Shown here piece after piece: positions 41,805 to 51,890 of a stretch of DNA of 64,000 nt. Location: the NCBI RefSeq assembly GCF_003387475.1, contig NZ_QUNO01000018.1:218685-282684 (forward strand), given 5' to 3'. Positions within the stretch are counted from its first letter, which is position 1; every line of letters starts with the position of its first letter. Below the pieces are notes generated by a model. It was not told the DNA's origin. It saw nothing but the letters and a program-made list of their open reading frames with translations, and did not search any database. The position numbers were made by a program, and so were the translations under genes. Origin of the DNA: Kutzneria buriramensis. Lineage in GTDB: Bacteria > Actinomycetota > Actinomycetes > Mycobacteriales > Pseudonocardiaceae.

Positions 41805-42155
41805 CGACTGCTCGCTTCCTGGTCCCGCGAGGCAGGGTGCGGAACCACGTGCCGCCGACTCTACGAATTCCGACACATGGCCGCAAGAGTTCAACCGAAA
41901 GCCGCAAGAAGGCGACAGGCGTCGTTGTCGGTTCCGGCCGAGTGCGAGGCCCCGCCACCGCTTCGCCCGGTTGCCGGATTTCGGGGGCCGCCACGCACGC
42001 GCCCACGATGGCAGCCGACGCGGCGCCCGAAATCCAGCAAGGGCGAGGCGGTGGCCCCGAGGGGGCCGAGCCCCGCGCGGGACGCGCGGCGTGAAACTGT
42101 CAGACCCCCTGAATAGGGTTTCGCCGCAGTTGATCGCTCGGGAGGAAAGAGCACG
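41805..42155. promoter_or_regulatory. Divergent promoter region between glucanase and the DUF4132 operon
   Basis: No gene is seen in these 351 bp. Two copies of GCCGCAAGA (41880-41888 and 41901-41909) are direct repeats spaced 21 bp, two helical turns, upstream of the glucanase start. The ribosome binding site GGAGGAAAG (42141-42149) for the DUF4132 gene lies at the far end. The rest is GC-rich without clear structure. Confidence 0.5.
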
Positions 42156-45100
42156 GTGGAGCACGAGGACTCGCTGGTCATCCCCGACCATTGGCGGCGC
42201 AACATCCACTACCGCCGGGACCGGCCGGTGCTGCGGGCGTTCAAGGTGGACGAGGGGCGGGCGGAGTCCGCCCGCAAGCAGTTGGAACTCCGCCGGGAGT
42301 GGATCGTCGCGGCGTTCGACAACCCGCGCACGATGCCGGCGCTGGGCCGGGCCGGCCACGCGTACCTCGCGGGGGAGCGCACCGCGCTCGGGGCGGCGGC
42401 GCTGATGATCACCGGGCAGGCGCACGAGCCGTATCTGCTGCAGGACTGGCTCCAGCGGCAGGGGCCGGCGTTCGCGGCGGAGGCGCTGCTCGAGTACTGC
42501 CGGCTGATCGTGTCCTTCGACGACGCGTCCAAGAAGGACCAGGACGCCCCGCGCTACATCCGCTACCTGCAGGCGGACGAGCGGGTGCCGTGGCAATGGC
42601 CGGGCGTCGCGTACCTGGAGACGGTGCGGTTCGCGCTGGCCTGCGCCGACGACGAGGAGTACGCGCGGGCGGTCGAGGCGCTCGCCGACAAGCGCGACAC
42701 CGAGATGGCCCGGCTGGTCGCGGCGTTCCTGCTGCCGACGGAGTCGGCGTGGGTCGACGAGCTGTACGAGAAGCTGGAGCAGTGGGGGCCGGCCCGCTAT
42801 CTGGGCACTCTCGCCGCGTGCACGCCCGGCACCGTCGAGCAGCTGCGGACGCTGGACCGGATCGTGGCGGCCACGGCCGCCATCTACACCCTGGTGCACA
42901 CCATCGGCACGGACATCGCGCCCTACCTGATCAAGCGCCTCGACGAGGAGCGGTCCGGCGGCGACACCCGCAAGCTGCTCGTCACGGTGATCGCCGCGCT
43001 GCCGACCGACGAGGCCTTCGGCGCGCTGGTGTCGCGGTCGGGGCAGAAGCACATCCAGAGTGGACTGGTCGCCGCAATGCGGCAGTTTCCGTTACGGGCC
43101 TTGCGAATGCTCGCCGCGGCGGCCGGCCGTGACGCAACGGCCGCGCACCTGCTCGCCGGCCACTTGCAGGCCAATCCGGAGCTGCTGGACGTGGAGCTGC
43201 CGGCCAACCTGAAGGCGGTTGTGGAGCGGGTCGCCGCCAGCTCGGCCCGCGTGCCGGACGCGCCGCCGGAGGCGCTGCCGAAGCTGCTGGTCAGTCCACC
43301 GTGGACGGTGAAGAAGGCCAAGGCCAAGGCGATCGTGCTCCGGCTGGAGCCGCCGAGCGGCATGACCGTGCGCTGGGAGCCGGGGGAGCGCGCGGACTGG
43401 CAGTCCCGGGCGGAGGAGCACCGCTGGCTGCTGGACCGGATGCCGAAGAACCCGGACGGGCAGATCGAGTGGGAGCACATCGCGGGCCAGGTGCGATCCG
43501 GCCAGGCCAGTCGTCAGATGGTGTGGGCGATGTGCCAGTTCGGGCCGGAAGACCTGATGCGGCCCCTGCTCGACCACCGGCTGGAGCGGCCGTGGTCGGG
43601 CGAGTCGTACACCGCGCCGATCCTCGCGCGCTTCGAGACGGACGCGCTGCCGATGGTGTACGCGGGGCTCGACGACCACCCTGCCAGCTACTGGGACCTG
43701 TTGCTGCCCTTCGCCGACGCGGACATCGCGCTGCGGATGGCCGGCTGGTACGCCCGCCTCAAGTCCGCCCGCGAGACGGCGACCGCCTGGTTCGCGCGGC
43801 ACGGCGTGTCCACGGTCCGGCTGCTGGTGCCGGCCGCGGTGGGCAAGGTCGGGGCCGGCCGCCGCGCCGCCGAGGCAGCGCTGCGGCTCGTGATCTCCCA
43901 GACGTCGCTTGAGGCAGTGCTGGCCGAGGCCGAGACGTACGGACCGGAGGCGCGCACGGCGATCGAGGCGCTGGCCGCGACCGACCCGTTCGACATGCTG
44001 CCGGCGAAGGTCCCGGCGATCGAGTGGGTCACTGTCGACCAGCTGCCGCAGGTCAAGCTGCGTGACGGGTCGGGGCTGCCGCGCGAGGCGACCGAGCACG
44101 TGTTGACCATGCTCGCGATGTCCCGCCTGGACGAGCCGTACGCGGGCGTCGACGTGGTGCGGGACCTGTGCGATCCGGAGTCGCTGGCCGAGTTCGCGTG
44201 GGCGCTGTTCGAGTTCTGGCGGACGTGCGGCGAGAACCCCAAGGACGGCTGGGCGTTGGCCGCGCTGGGCCTGATCGGCAACGACGACACCGTGCGCCGG
44301 CTGTCGCCGATCGTGCGGGCCTGGCCCGGCGAGGGCGGCCACAGCAAGGCCGTGACCGGCCTGGACGTCCTGTCGGCGCTCGGCAGCGAGGTCGCGCTGA
44401 TGCACCTGAGCTCCATCGCGCAGAAGGTCAAGTTCAAGGCGTTGAAGCAGCGGGCCCAGGACAAGATCGCCGCCGTCGCCCGCGACCTGAACCTGAGCCC
44501 CGAGCAGCTGGCCGACCGGCTCGTGCCGAATTTCGGCCTGGACGACGCGGCAACCATGCGTATCGACTACGGCCCGCGGTCGTTCACCGTCGGCTTCGAC
44601 GAGCAGCTCAAGCCGTACGTGATGGACCAGGACGGCAAGCGCCGCAAGGACCTGCCCAAGCCCGCCGGCAAGGACGACCAGGAGCTCGCGCCGGCCGAGC
44701 ACGCGCGGTTCGCCGCGCTGCGCAAGGACGTCCGCACCGTCGCCGCCGACCAGATCCTCCGCCTGGAGCAGGCGATGGTGGTCCGGCGAGACTGGTCCGC
44801 CGAGGAGTTCTCGACGCTGCTCGCCGGGCATCCGCTGCTGTGGCACATCGTGCGCCGGCTGGTGTGGATCACCGATGCCGGCGTCGGCTTCCGGGTCGCC
44901 GAGGACCGCACGCTGGCCGACGTCAACGACGACACCTTCACGCTGCCCGAGGACGGTAGGGTCCGGCTCGCGCATCCACTCGACCTCGGCGACGACCTCG
45001 GCACGTGGTCCGAGCTGTTCGCGGACTACGAGATCCTGCAACCGTTCCCGCAGCTGGGGCGGCTCACGTACACGCTGTCCGACGACGAGCGGACCGCCAC

Positions 45101-45431
45101 CGCCCTCAAGCGGTTCGAGGGCGCGACGGTGCCGATCGGCAAGGTGCTGGGGCTGACCAAGCGGAGCTGGCGGCGGACCCAGCCGCAGGACGCCGGCGTG
45201 GAGTGGGGGATCGTGCGGCCCTCGCCCGGCGGCGTGGTGGTGATCGACCTCGACCCGGGCATCGCCGTCGGTGCGATGGACGTGTTCCCGGAGCAGACGC
45301 TCTCCGCGATCCGGCTGGAGGCCGAGGGCTCCGACGGCTGGCGCTACCACGCCCAGCCGCGCGAGTTCGGCGAGCTGGACCCGATCACGGCGTCCGAGCT
45401 GCTGGCCGAGCTGACCGAGGTGACGGCGTGA
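42156..45431 (+). CDS. DUF4132 protein, MolR/YehI-like
   Basis: A 1091-aa cytoplasmic protein. It is rich in helical repeats in the first 800 residues (leucine/alanine-rich HEAT-like pattern) and ends with a DUF4132 domain (about 740-1080), seen in the segments RRDWSAEEFSTLLAGHPLLWHIVRRLVW and FPQLGRLTYTL. The E. coli relative is yehI/molR. The GTG start follows GGAGGAAAG. TTA codon 313 (43092-43094) suggests bldA dependence. It is the first of five coupled genes; the AAA gene begins inside its stop (GTGA). It may be the target-recognition or scaffold subunit, by inference only. Confidence 0.88.
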   Translation: MEHEDSLVIPDHWRRNIHYRRDRPVLRAFKVDEGRAESARKQLELRREWIVAAFDNPRTMPALGRAGHAYLAGERTALGAAALMITGQAHEPYLLQDWLQRQGPAFAAEALLEYCRLIVSFDDASKKDQDAPRYIRYLQADERVPWQWPGVAYLETVRFALACADDEEYARAVEALADKRDTEMARLVAAFLLPTESAWVDELYEKLEQWGPARYLGTLAACTPGTVEQLRTLDRIVAATAAIYTLVHTIGTDIAPYLIKRLDEERSGGDTRKLLVTVIAALPTDEAFGALVSRSGQKHIQSGLVAAMRQFPLRALRMLAAAAGRDATAAHLLAGHLQANPELLDVELPANLKAVVERVAASSARVPDAPPEALPKLLVSPPWTVKKAKAKAIVLRLEPPSGMTVRWEPGERADWQSRAEEHRWLLDRMPKNPDGQIEWEHIAGQVRSGQASRQMVWAMCQFGPEDLMRPLLDHRLERPWSGESYTAPILARFETDALPMVYAGLDDHPASYWDLLLPFADADIALRMAGWYARLKSARETATAWFARHGVSTVRLLVPAAVGKVGAGRRAAEAALRLVISQTSLEAVLAEAETYGPEARTAIEALAATDPFDMLPAKVPAIEWVTVDQLPQVKLRDGSGLPREATEHVLTMLAMSRLDEPYAGVDVVRDLCDPESLAEFAWALFEFWRTCGENPKDGWALAALGLIGNDDTVRRLSPIVRAWPGEGGHSKAVTGLDVLSALGSEVALMHLSSIAQKVKFKALKQRAQDKIAAVARDLNLSPEQLADRLVPNFGLDDAATMRIDYGPRSFTVGFDEQLKPYVMDQDGKRRKDLPKPAGKDDQELAPAEHARFAALRKDVRTVAADQILRLEQAMVVRRDWSAEEFSTLLAGHPLLWHIVRRLVWITDAGVGFRVAEDRTLADVNDDTFTLPEDGRVRLAHPLDLGDDLGTWSELFADYEILQPFPQLGRLTYTLSDDERTATALKRFEGATVPIGKVLGLTKRSWRRTQPQDAGVEWGIVRPSPGGVVVIDLDPGIAVGAMDVFPEQTLSAIRLEAEGSDGWRYHAQPREFGELDPITASELLAELTEVTA

Positions 45432-46489
45432 GCAAGGACCTCCAGCGGCCGCCTGCCGAGCTCCGCTACGCCGACGAGCTGGCCGCACTGCGCGCCGAGG
45501 ACACCGATCCGCGGCCGCCGGGCTGGGCGCTGAGCCTGGCCGCGGCGCGACGGTTCATCGTCGGCGACGACCGCGGCGTGAGCCGCAAGTTCGTCGGCGA
45601 TCCGTCCCTTGTGGACCGTGCGCTGGTCACCCTGGCCACCAGTCGCGGCCTGATGCTGGTCGGCGAGCCGGGCACGGCCAAGTCGCTGCTGTCCGAGCTG
45701 ATCGCGGCGGCGGTGTCCGGCGAGTCCACGCTCACCATCCAGGGCGGCGCGGCCACCACCGAGGACCAGATCAAGTACTCCTGGAACTACGCGCTGCTGG
45801 TCGCCGAGGGGCCGACGCCGCGGTCGCTGGTGCCGGCGCCGATGCTGCGCGGCATGGCCGAGGGCAAGCTGGTGCGGTTCGAGGAGATCACCCGCTGCCC
45901 GCTGGAGGTCCAGGACTGCATGCTGTCGCTGCTGTCCGAGCGGGTGCTGGCGATTCCCGAGCTGACCGGCCCGGACGGCATGGTGTTCGCCCAGGCCGGC
46001 TTCAACGTGATCGCCACCGCGAACACGCGGGACCGCGGCGTGAACGAGATGAGCGCCGCGCTCAAGCGGCGGTTCAACTTCGAGACGGTCTTCCCGATCG
46101 GCAGCTACGACACCGAGCTCGGGCTGGTCGAACGGGAGGCGGCCCGGCTGCTGGAGCAGTCGGGGGTGGCCGTCGCGCCGCGCCGGGACGTGCTGGAGGT
46201 GCTGGTCACGGCGTTCCGCGACCTGCGCGACCAGCCCGAACGCCTGTCCACGGTGATGAGCACCGCCGAGGCGGTGTCCGTCGCGCACGCCGTCGGCCTG
46301 CGCGGCTGGTACTTACGCGGCGAGGCCGGCACGGCGGCGGACATCGTGGAGTGCCTGGCCGGCACGGCGGCGAAGGACAACGCCGACGACCTGGCCCGGC
46401 TGCGGCGGTACCTGGAGCAGCAAGCCCCGCGCCGGCACGGCGAGCAGTGGCAGGCGCTGCACGCCGCCCGACACCTGCTGCCCGGCTGA
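45428..46489 (+). CDS. MoxR-type AAA+ ATPase (YehL-like)
   Basis: A 353-aa AAA+ protein. Walker A is GEPGTAKS (79-86), Walker B is LVRFEEI (148-154), sensor 1 is NVIATANTRDRG, and the arginine finger region is SAALKRRFNFE. MoxR-type ATPases act as chaperone-like motors with VWA partners. The GTG start overlaps the DUF4132 stop. TTA codon 296 (46313-46315) is present. The next gene begins at the last base of its stop codon. This is the motor of the five-gene system, matching E. coli yehL in context. Confidence 0.93.
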   Translation: MSKDLQRPPAELRYADELAALRAEDTDPRPPGWALSLAAARRFIVGDDRGVSRKFVGDPSLVDRALVTLATSRGLMLVGEPGTAKSLLSELIAAAVSGESTLTIQGGAATTEDQIKYSWNYALLVAEGPTPRSLVPAPMLRGMAEGKLVRFEEITRCPLEVQDCMLSLLSERVLAIPELTGPDGMVFAQAGFNVIATANTRDRGVNEMSAALKRRFNFETVFPIGSYDTELGLVEREAARLLEQSGVAVAPRRDVLEVLVTAFRDLRDQPERLSTVMSTAEAVSVAHAVGLRGWYLRGEAGTAADIVECLAGTAAKDNADDLARLRRYLEQQAPRRHGEQWQALHAARHLLPG

Positions 46490-48696
46490 TGACCGTCACC
46501 TACATCGGGGTCCGGCACCACAGTCCCGCGTGCAGCCGGCTGGTCGCCGCGACCATCGAGGCGATCCGGCCGGCCCACGTGCTGATCGAGGGGCCGGCCG
46601 ACCTCAACCACCGGCTGGACGAGCTGCTGCTGGGCCACCGGCTGCCGATCGCCGTCTACACGTACTACCGCGACGACGAGCGGGTGCACGGCTCGTGGAC
46701 GCCGTTCTGCGACTACTCGCCGGAGTGGGTGGCGCTGACGGTCGGCCGCTCGGTGGGGGCGGAGGTGCGGTTCATCGACCTGCCGGCCTGGCATCCGGCG
46801 TTCGCCGACCGCCGCAACCGGTACGCCGACGCCGATCACCGGTACCGGGCGGTGACCGAGCGGCTGTGCCGGGAGTTCGCCGTCGACAACGTGGACACGC
46901 TGTGGGATCACCTGGTCGAGGCGGTGCCGGACGATGAGCTGGCCGAGCGGTTGACCACGTATTTCGACCTGGTGCGCGGGGAAACCGTTGCGGGGGAGGA
47001 CGATCGGGCCCGCGAGGAGTACATGGCGTCGTGGGTGCGGGCCGCCGGCGGTCCGGTTGTTGTTGTCACGGGCGGGTTTCACACGCCGGCGATCCGCGCT
47101 TTGGCGGTGGGTAAGGGTCCTTGGCCGGAGGTCCCACAGCCACCGGCGGATGCCGTCGGCGGCAGCTACCTGGTGCCGTACTCGCACAAGCGGCTGGACG
47201 CGTTCACCGGCTACCAGTCGGGGATGCCGTCGCCGGAGTACTACCAGCGGCTGTGGGAGGACGGGGTCGGTGGCGCCGCCGACGCCATGGTGGAGGAGGT
47301 GGTGGTGCGGCTGCGGAAACGCCGGCAGTTGGTGTCGACCGCCGACCTGATCGCCGCCCGTACGCTGACCTCCGGCCTGGCGCGGCTGCGTGGCCACGAG
47401 TTTCCGTCCCGCACCGACGTGCTGGACGGGCTGGTCAGCGCGTTGGTGCACGACGATCTGCCGCAGCCGCCGCCGTGGAGCACGCGTGGGACTCTCGCGC
47501 CCGGCACGCATCCGGCCATCGTGGAGATGGTCGCTGCGTTCAGCGGCGAGCGGCTCGGGCGGCTGCACGCGGCGACGCCGCTGCCGCCGCTGGTCGCGGA
47601 CGTCACCGCCGAGCTGGAGCGGCTGGGCCTCGACGGCGAAGGCCCGGTGACGTTGGATCTGACCGCCGAACTCGCGCGGAGTCGGACGTTGCACCGGCTC
47701 AGGGTGCTGGGGGTGCCGGGGTTCGAGCGGCGGTCCGGGCCGTCGAGCGGGGCGGATCCGGTGCTGGACGAGCAGTGGCAGCTCACGCCCGACGACGGCC
47801 GGCTGCCGGCCCTGATCGAGGCCGCCGGGCACGGCGCGACCCTCGCCTCGTGTGCGGCGTCCATGTTGCGCTCGCAGATACCCCAGGCAGGTATCGCCGA
47901 CCTGGCGACGCTGCTGTTCGACGGGGCGCTGTGCGGCATCGACATGGAGGTCACGGCCGCCCTCGCCGACGGCATCGCGACCGCCGGCGAGCTGGACGCC
48001 CTCGGGCACGTGCTGGCCACTGTGCTCGGATTGTGGCGGCACGACCGGATTTTCGGCACCGCCGGCAGTCCCGCGTTCGAGCCGCTGATCGCCGCCGCGG
48101 TCGACCGGTCGCTGTGGATCATGGAGGGTGTGCGGGGCGGTCCCGCGCCGGCCGAGCCGGCGCGGCTGCGCGCCGTCGTCGCGACCCGGGATGCCTTGCG
48201 GCACGCCGGATCCGTGCTCGACATCTCCCGGTCGACCGCGCTGGACGTCGTCGCCCGGATCGCCGCCAACGCCGACGCGCCGCCCGATCTCCGCGGCGCC
48301 GCCTGCGGTTTCGGCTGGTCGCTGGACGCCGAGGTGGACGCCGTCGGGGCGTTGGCCGGGGTCTCCGGGCCGCGGATCGTCGGCGACTGGCTGGCCGGCC
48401 TCTTCGCTGTCGCCCGCGACCGGGTGCTGTCCGACGACCGGGTCATCGCGGTCCTGGACGACGTCGTCAGCGGAATGTCCGAAGAGGACTTCCTCATCGC
48501 GCTACCCGCACTGCGGCAGGGCTTTTCCTTCTTTCCTCCCGCCGAGCGGGAGACCGTCGCCCGGATGGTGGTCGACCTGGGCGGCGGCTCGGCGCGGTCG
48601 CTGCTGCGGGCCGAGGTCGACCCGCTCGTGGTCGCCCGGGGCATGGCGTTGGAGGCCACCGTGGACAGAGTGCTGGCGGAACAGGGGTTGCTGTGA
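46489..48696 (+). CDS. DUF5682 protein (YehM-like)
   Basis: A 735-aa cytoplasmic protein. The N-terminal 250 residues resemble a TIKI/EreA-like hydrolase region: YIGVRHHSPACS (4-15), HVLIEGPADL, and GGFHTP near residue 200. The rest is helical. Family members always sit next to AAA and VWA genes. The start codon ATG overlaps the AAA stop by one base (TGATG). The VWA gene begins inside its stop. Enzymatic activity is unknown; the conserved His-His and Glu residues would permit metal-dependent hydrolysis. Confidence 0.87.
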   Translation: MTVTYIGVRHHSPACSRLVAATIEAIRPAHVLIEGPADLNHRLDELLLGHRLPIAVYTYYRDDERVHGSWTPFCDYSPEWVALTVGRSVGAEVRFIDLPAWHPAFADRRNRYADADHRYRAVTERLCREFAVDNVDTLWDHLVEAVPDDELAERLTTYFDLVRGETVAGEDDRAREEYMASWVRAAGGPVVVVTGGFHTPAIRALAVGKGPWPEVPQPPADAVGGSYLVPYSHKRLDAFTGYQSGMPSPEYYQRLWEDGVGGAADAMVEEVVVRLRKRRQLVSTADLIAARTLTSGLARLRGHEFPSRTDVLDGLVSALVHDDLPQPPPWSTRGTLAPGTHPAIVEMVAAFSGERLGRLHAATPLPPLVADVTAELERLGLDGEGPVTLDLTAELARSRTLHRLRVLGVPGFERRSGPSSGADPVLDEQWQLTPDDGRLPALIEAAGHGATLASCAASMLRSQIPQAGIADLATLLFDGALCGIDMEVTAALADGIATAGELDALGHVLATVLGLWRHDRIFGTAGSPAFEPLIAAAVDRSLWIMEGVRGGPAPAEPARLRAVVATRDALRHAGSVLDISRSTALDVVARIAANADAPPDLRGAACGFGWSLDAEVDAVGALAGVSGPRIVGDWLAGLFAVARDRVLSDDRVIAVLDDVVSGMSEEDFLIALPALRQGFSFFPPAERETVARMVVDLGGGSARSLLRAEVDPLVVARGMALEATVDRVLAEQGLL

Positions 48697-49796
48697 CGGA
48701 TCTGCAACGGTGGCGACTCATCCTCGGGCAGCCCGCCGACCGGCACACCGGCTGCCTCGTCGGTGAACCGCTCCGCCGGGATGCCGCCCTGGATTGGCTC
48801 TACGGCAGGGATCCCGAGCTGCAACGGCAGGGCGTGCGGCGGGGCGGGAGCGGCGATTCGGTGGTGCGGACCGTCGACTGGCTCGACGACGTGCACCGGC
48901 TGTTCCCCAAGGAGACCATCGAGCGGCTGGAGCGGGACGCCGTCGAGCGGTACGACATCACCGAGGTCGTCACCAACCCCGAGGTGCTGTCGAGGGCCGA
49001 GCCCAACCCCGCGCTGCTGCGGGCCGTGCTGCGCACCAAGCACCTGATGAACCCCGAGGTGCTGCGGCTGGCCCGGCGGATCGTCGCCGCCGTCGTCGAG
49101 GAGCTCATGCGCAAGCTCGCGCGGGAGGTGCAGCAGCCCTTCTCCGGCACGCGGAACCGGCGGCCCAGCAACGTCAAGAACTCGCGGAACTTCGACTTCC
49201 ACGCCACCGTTCGCGCCAATCTCGCCCACTACCAACCGGAGCAGCGGCGGCTGCTGATCGAGCGGCCCCGGTTCGTCAGCCGCACGCGGCGGCGCGTCGA
49301 CCAGTGGCAGCTCGTCCTCATCGTCGACCAGTCCGGGTCCATGACCAGCTCCGTGATCCACTCCGCGGTCACCGCCGCGTGCCTGTGGAGGCTGCCCGGG
49401 CTGCGCACCCACCTCATCGCCTTCGACACCAACGTCGTCGACCTGACCTCCGACGTCACCGATCCCGTCGAGCTGCTGATGAAGGTCCAGCTCGGCGGCG
49501 GCACCGACATCGCCAAGGCCGTGGCCTACGGCGCCGGCCTGATCGACAACCCGCGGCGGGCGATTCTCGCCGTGGTGACGGACTTCTACGAGGGTGGCGA
49601 CGAGAACCGGCTCGTGCGGACCGTGCGCGGGCTGGTGGAGCAGGGCACGCAGGTGCTGGGTCTCGCGGCGCTGGACGAGGACGCCAACCCCAGCTACGAC
49701 CGGCACCTGGCGCAGCGCCTGGCCGATGTCGGGGCGCACGTCGGCGCGATGACGCCCGGAGAGTTGGCGGAGTTCGTGGCGGAGAGGCTGGGATGA
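48693..49796 (+). CDS. VWA domain protein (YehP-like)
   Basis: A 367-aa protein. An N-terminal helical region (1-200) is followed by a von Willebrand A domain with an intact metal-ion-dependent adhesion site: DQSGSM (212-217), the Thr in GGGTD, and TDFYEGG. In MoxR systems the VWA partner bridges the ATPase to a client protein. It starts with GTG inside the DUF5682 stop (GTGA) and is coupled to the SWIM gene by ATGA. Confidence 0.93.
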   Translation: MTDLQRWRLILGQPADRHTGCLVGEPLRRDAALDWLYGRDPELQRQGVRRGGSGDSVVRTVDWLDDVHRLFPKETIERLERDAVERYDITEVVTNPEVLSRAEPNPALLRAVLRTKHLMNPEVLRLARRIVAAVVEELMRKLAREVQQPFSGTRNRRPSNVKNSRNFDFHATVRANLAHYQPEQRRLLIERPRFVSRTRRRVDQWQLVLIVDQSGSMTSSVIHSAVTAACLWRLPGLRTHLIAFDTNVVDLTSDVTDPVELLMKVQLGGGTDIAKAVAYGAGLIDNPRRAILAVVTDFYEGGDENRLVRTVRGLVEQGTQVLGLAALDEDANPSYDRHLAQRLADVGAHVGAMTPGELAEFVAERLG

Positions 49797-51616
49797 ACAG
49801 GCACGATCTCCTCTCCCTCAACGAGGATTCCCTTGTCGCCCTGGCCAACCGCGGCCTGGTCAAGCGCGCCGGCCGCGAGACCGACGTCATCGTCGAGGTC
49901 GATGGCGACGTGGTGCGCGGCACCTTCCCCGACGGTGTTGTCACGGTGTTGCCGCCCGGGGTCGGGTTGGACGGTGCCTCGTGCACCTGCGGCGCGAGTG
50001 GCGTGTGCCGGCACCGCATCGCGGTGGTGCTTGCGTACCAACGGGAACAGACGGTGCCGACCTTCGAGCCGTGGTCGCCGGGGGAGCTCACCGACGAGCT
50101 GCTGACGGCGGCCTTCGGCGAGCGGGTGGTGGCGGCGGCGCGCAAGGCGTATCGGGCGTTGCCGGTGCGGCTGCGGCGTCCGACGGCCGAGGATCCGGTG
50201 GCGAGCGCGGAGTTGCCGCTGTGCACGGTCCGGTTCCTGGTCCCGGGCGAGCTCGGATACGTGCACACGGACGTGACGGCCGACAGGCGCGACGAGTTCG
50301 TGGTGCTGGCGGTGTGGGCGTTCCGCGAGGCGGACGAGCGCGGGGTGCTGGAGTTCGAGGCGGGCGCGGGGACGTCGACGGATGCGGACTTCGGGGCGGT
50401 GCCGGAGCTGATCGAGCAGCTGGTGGCCGACGGCGCGGTGAACGCGACTCCCGTGCAGGAGGCGGCGCTCCGGCGCGCGCAGCGGGACCTGGCTGAGCGA
50501 AACCTGCACTGGCCGGCGGCCGCGATGGCGGATCTGGTCGATCAGGTCGCCGCCTACCGAGCGAGAAGCGCATCCTACGACCCGACCCGGTTCGCGGCGT
50601 TGGTCGCCGAACTACACGCCCGGCAGCACTCCACCGGGCCCCGGTCGCAGGTCCTCGGCACCGACGAACGGGCCGAGACGCCACTGTCCCGGGTGCGGCT
50701 GACGGCCCTGGGCTGCCGGGTCCTCGACGAGCACACCGCCGAGGTGTACTTCGCCGGCCCGACCACGGTGTTCGTGCTGCGCAACCGGTGGGACAGGGTC
50801 GACGCATCGCGACGCGTCGCCGGCACGACGCTGGGACGGCTGGCCGCGTCGAACGTCGTGTCGGAGTCGGCGGTGCGCAGCGCCAGCCGGGTCGTCAGGC
50901 TGACCACCGGCCGGGTCGCCAAGACGTCGATCACGCCGGTGGGGGAGGCCTGGGCCGAACTTCCCGTGCTGGTCAGGGACTTCGCGGCGTTGGAGGCGGA
51001 GCTCGCCGCCCTGCCGCCGGCGTTCGTGCGCCCCCGCGTCGAGGCCGAGCTCGTGCGGGTGCTGGCCGTCGCCGAGGTCCGCCACGTCGGCTACGACCCC
51101 GGCGCGCAGCGCCTCGACGCCGTCATCGCCGACGCCGACGGCGTCACCGCCACGGTGTCCGCCCAGCACAACCCGCACTGCCCGGCGGCGCTCGACGTAC
51201 TGGCCAAGTCCCTCAGCGACGGCCCCCGCATGATCAGCGGCACCGTCCGCCGCGCCGGCGGCCTCGTGCTCGACCCCTGCGCGGTCCTCACCAGGGACGG
51301 CGTCGTCGTCCCCGACCTGGCCGATGGCGAACCGACCGCGCTTCCGGCGGGTTCCTGGACCCCGTCGGAGCCGCTCGCGGCGGCGATCGCCGCCGCACTG
51401 GAGGCCACGGCCGAGGCGGCGCATCGGGGCCTGCGGCATGCCACCGCTGGCGTCCGCACCCGGCTCGAACAGGCTGCCCAAAGCCTGCGCAGTGTCGGCC
51501 TCGGCCGGACGGCCGACCTGCTGGCCGCCGCCGAGAAACCGGAAGGCTGGTGCGCCGCGCACCTGAGGCTGCTCGTCCTGGCGGAGCTCAGAGGCGTTCA
51601 TCCAGCCGGATCGTGA
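49793..51616 (+). CDS. SWIM zinc-finger protein (YehQ-like)
   Basis: A 607-aa protein with an N-terminal SWIM zinc finger: [11 protein letters not shown] gives Cys64, Cys66, Cys72 and His74. The remaining 530 residues are mixed alpha/beta without a known catalytic motif. SWIM fingers bind DNA or protein. It is the last gene of the five-gene operon, coupled to the VWA gene by ATGA, and its 3' end overlaps the convergent DUF1905 gene by 29 bp. Confidence 0.9.
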   Translation: MNRHDLLSLNEDSLVALANRGLVKRAGRETDVIVEVDGDVVRGTFPDGVVTVLPPGVGLDGASCTCGASGVCRHRIAVVLAYQREQTVPTFEPWSPGELTDELLTAAFGERVVAAARKAYRALPVRLRRPTAEDPVASAELPLCTVRFLVPGELGYVHTDVTADRRDEFVVLAVWAFREADERGVLEFEAGAGTSTDADFGAVPELIEQLVADGAVNATPVQEAALRRAQRDLAERNLHWPAAAMADLVDQVAAYRARSASYDPTRFAALVAELHARQHSTGPRSQVLGTDERAETPLSRVRLTALGCRVLDEHTAEVYFAGPTTVFVLRNRWDRVDASRRVAGTTLGRLAASNVVSESAVRSASRVVRLTTGRVAKTSITPVGEAWAELPVLVRDFAALEAELAALPPAFVRPRVEAELVRVLAVAEVRHVGYDPGAQRLDAVIADADGVTATVSAQHNPHCPAALDVLAKSLSDGPRMISGTVRRAGGLVLDPCAVLTRDGVVVPDLADGEPTALPAGSWTPSEPLAAAIAAALEATAEAAHRGLRHATAGVRTRLEQAAQSLRSVGLGRTADLLAAAEKPEGWCAAHLRLLVLAELRGVHPAGS

Positions 51617-51851
51617 CGTCGTCGCCGACGTCCTTGCCGATGGCCTTGCGCACGGACGCCTTCACGGGGAGCTTGTGCGTGCCGTCGCCGAGCGCCATGA
51701 ACGAGCTCTCGAAGGGCACGCCGTCCACGCTGCCGCGCACCTTGACCAGGCCGTGGGTGCCGAAGAACTCGGCGGACCGCGGCCACACCACGTACGTCCA
51801 CCCGCCCTTGGCGGGGCTGCGAACCAGCGTTGCGGTGAATTCAGTCAGCAT
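51588..51851 (-). CDS. DUF1905 domain protein
   Basis: An 87-aa protein made of a DUF1905 domain ([20 protein letters not shown], then [15 protein letters not shown]). This small beta-barrel occurs alone or fused to YdeI-like domains and has no known activity. The ATG at 51851 is used because the family begins just before this point. Its 3' end overlaps the convergent SWIM gene. Confidence 0.85.
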   Translation of the reverse strand: MLTEFTATLVRSPAKGGWTYVVWPRSAEFFGTHGLVKVRGSVDGVPFESSFMALGDGTHKLPVKASVRKAIGKDVGDDVTIRLDERL

Positions 51852-51890
51852 GCCCCAGTATCGAGACCGCCGACGGAATTTCGACACCGG

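Noticed and set aside
43092..45488. 798-aa minus-strand open frame
   Set aside because: Antisense to DUF4132; low-complexity Arg/Gly/Gln composition.
47241..49739. 832-aa minus-strand open frame
   Set aside because: Antisense to the DUF5682 and VWA genes, whose motifs are clear.
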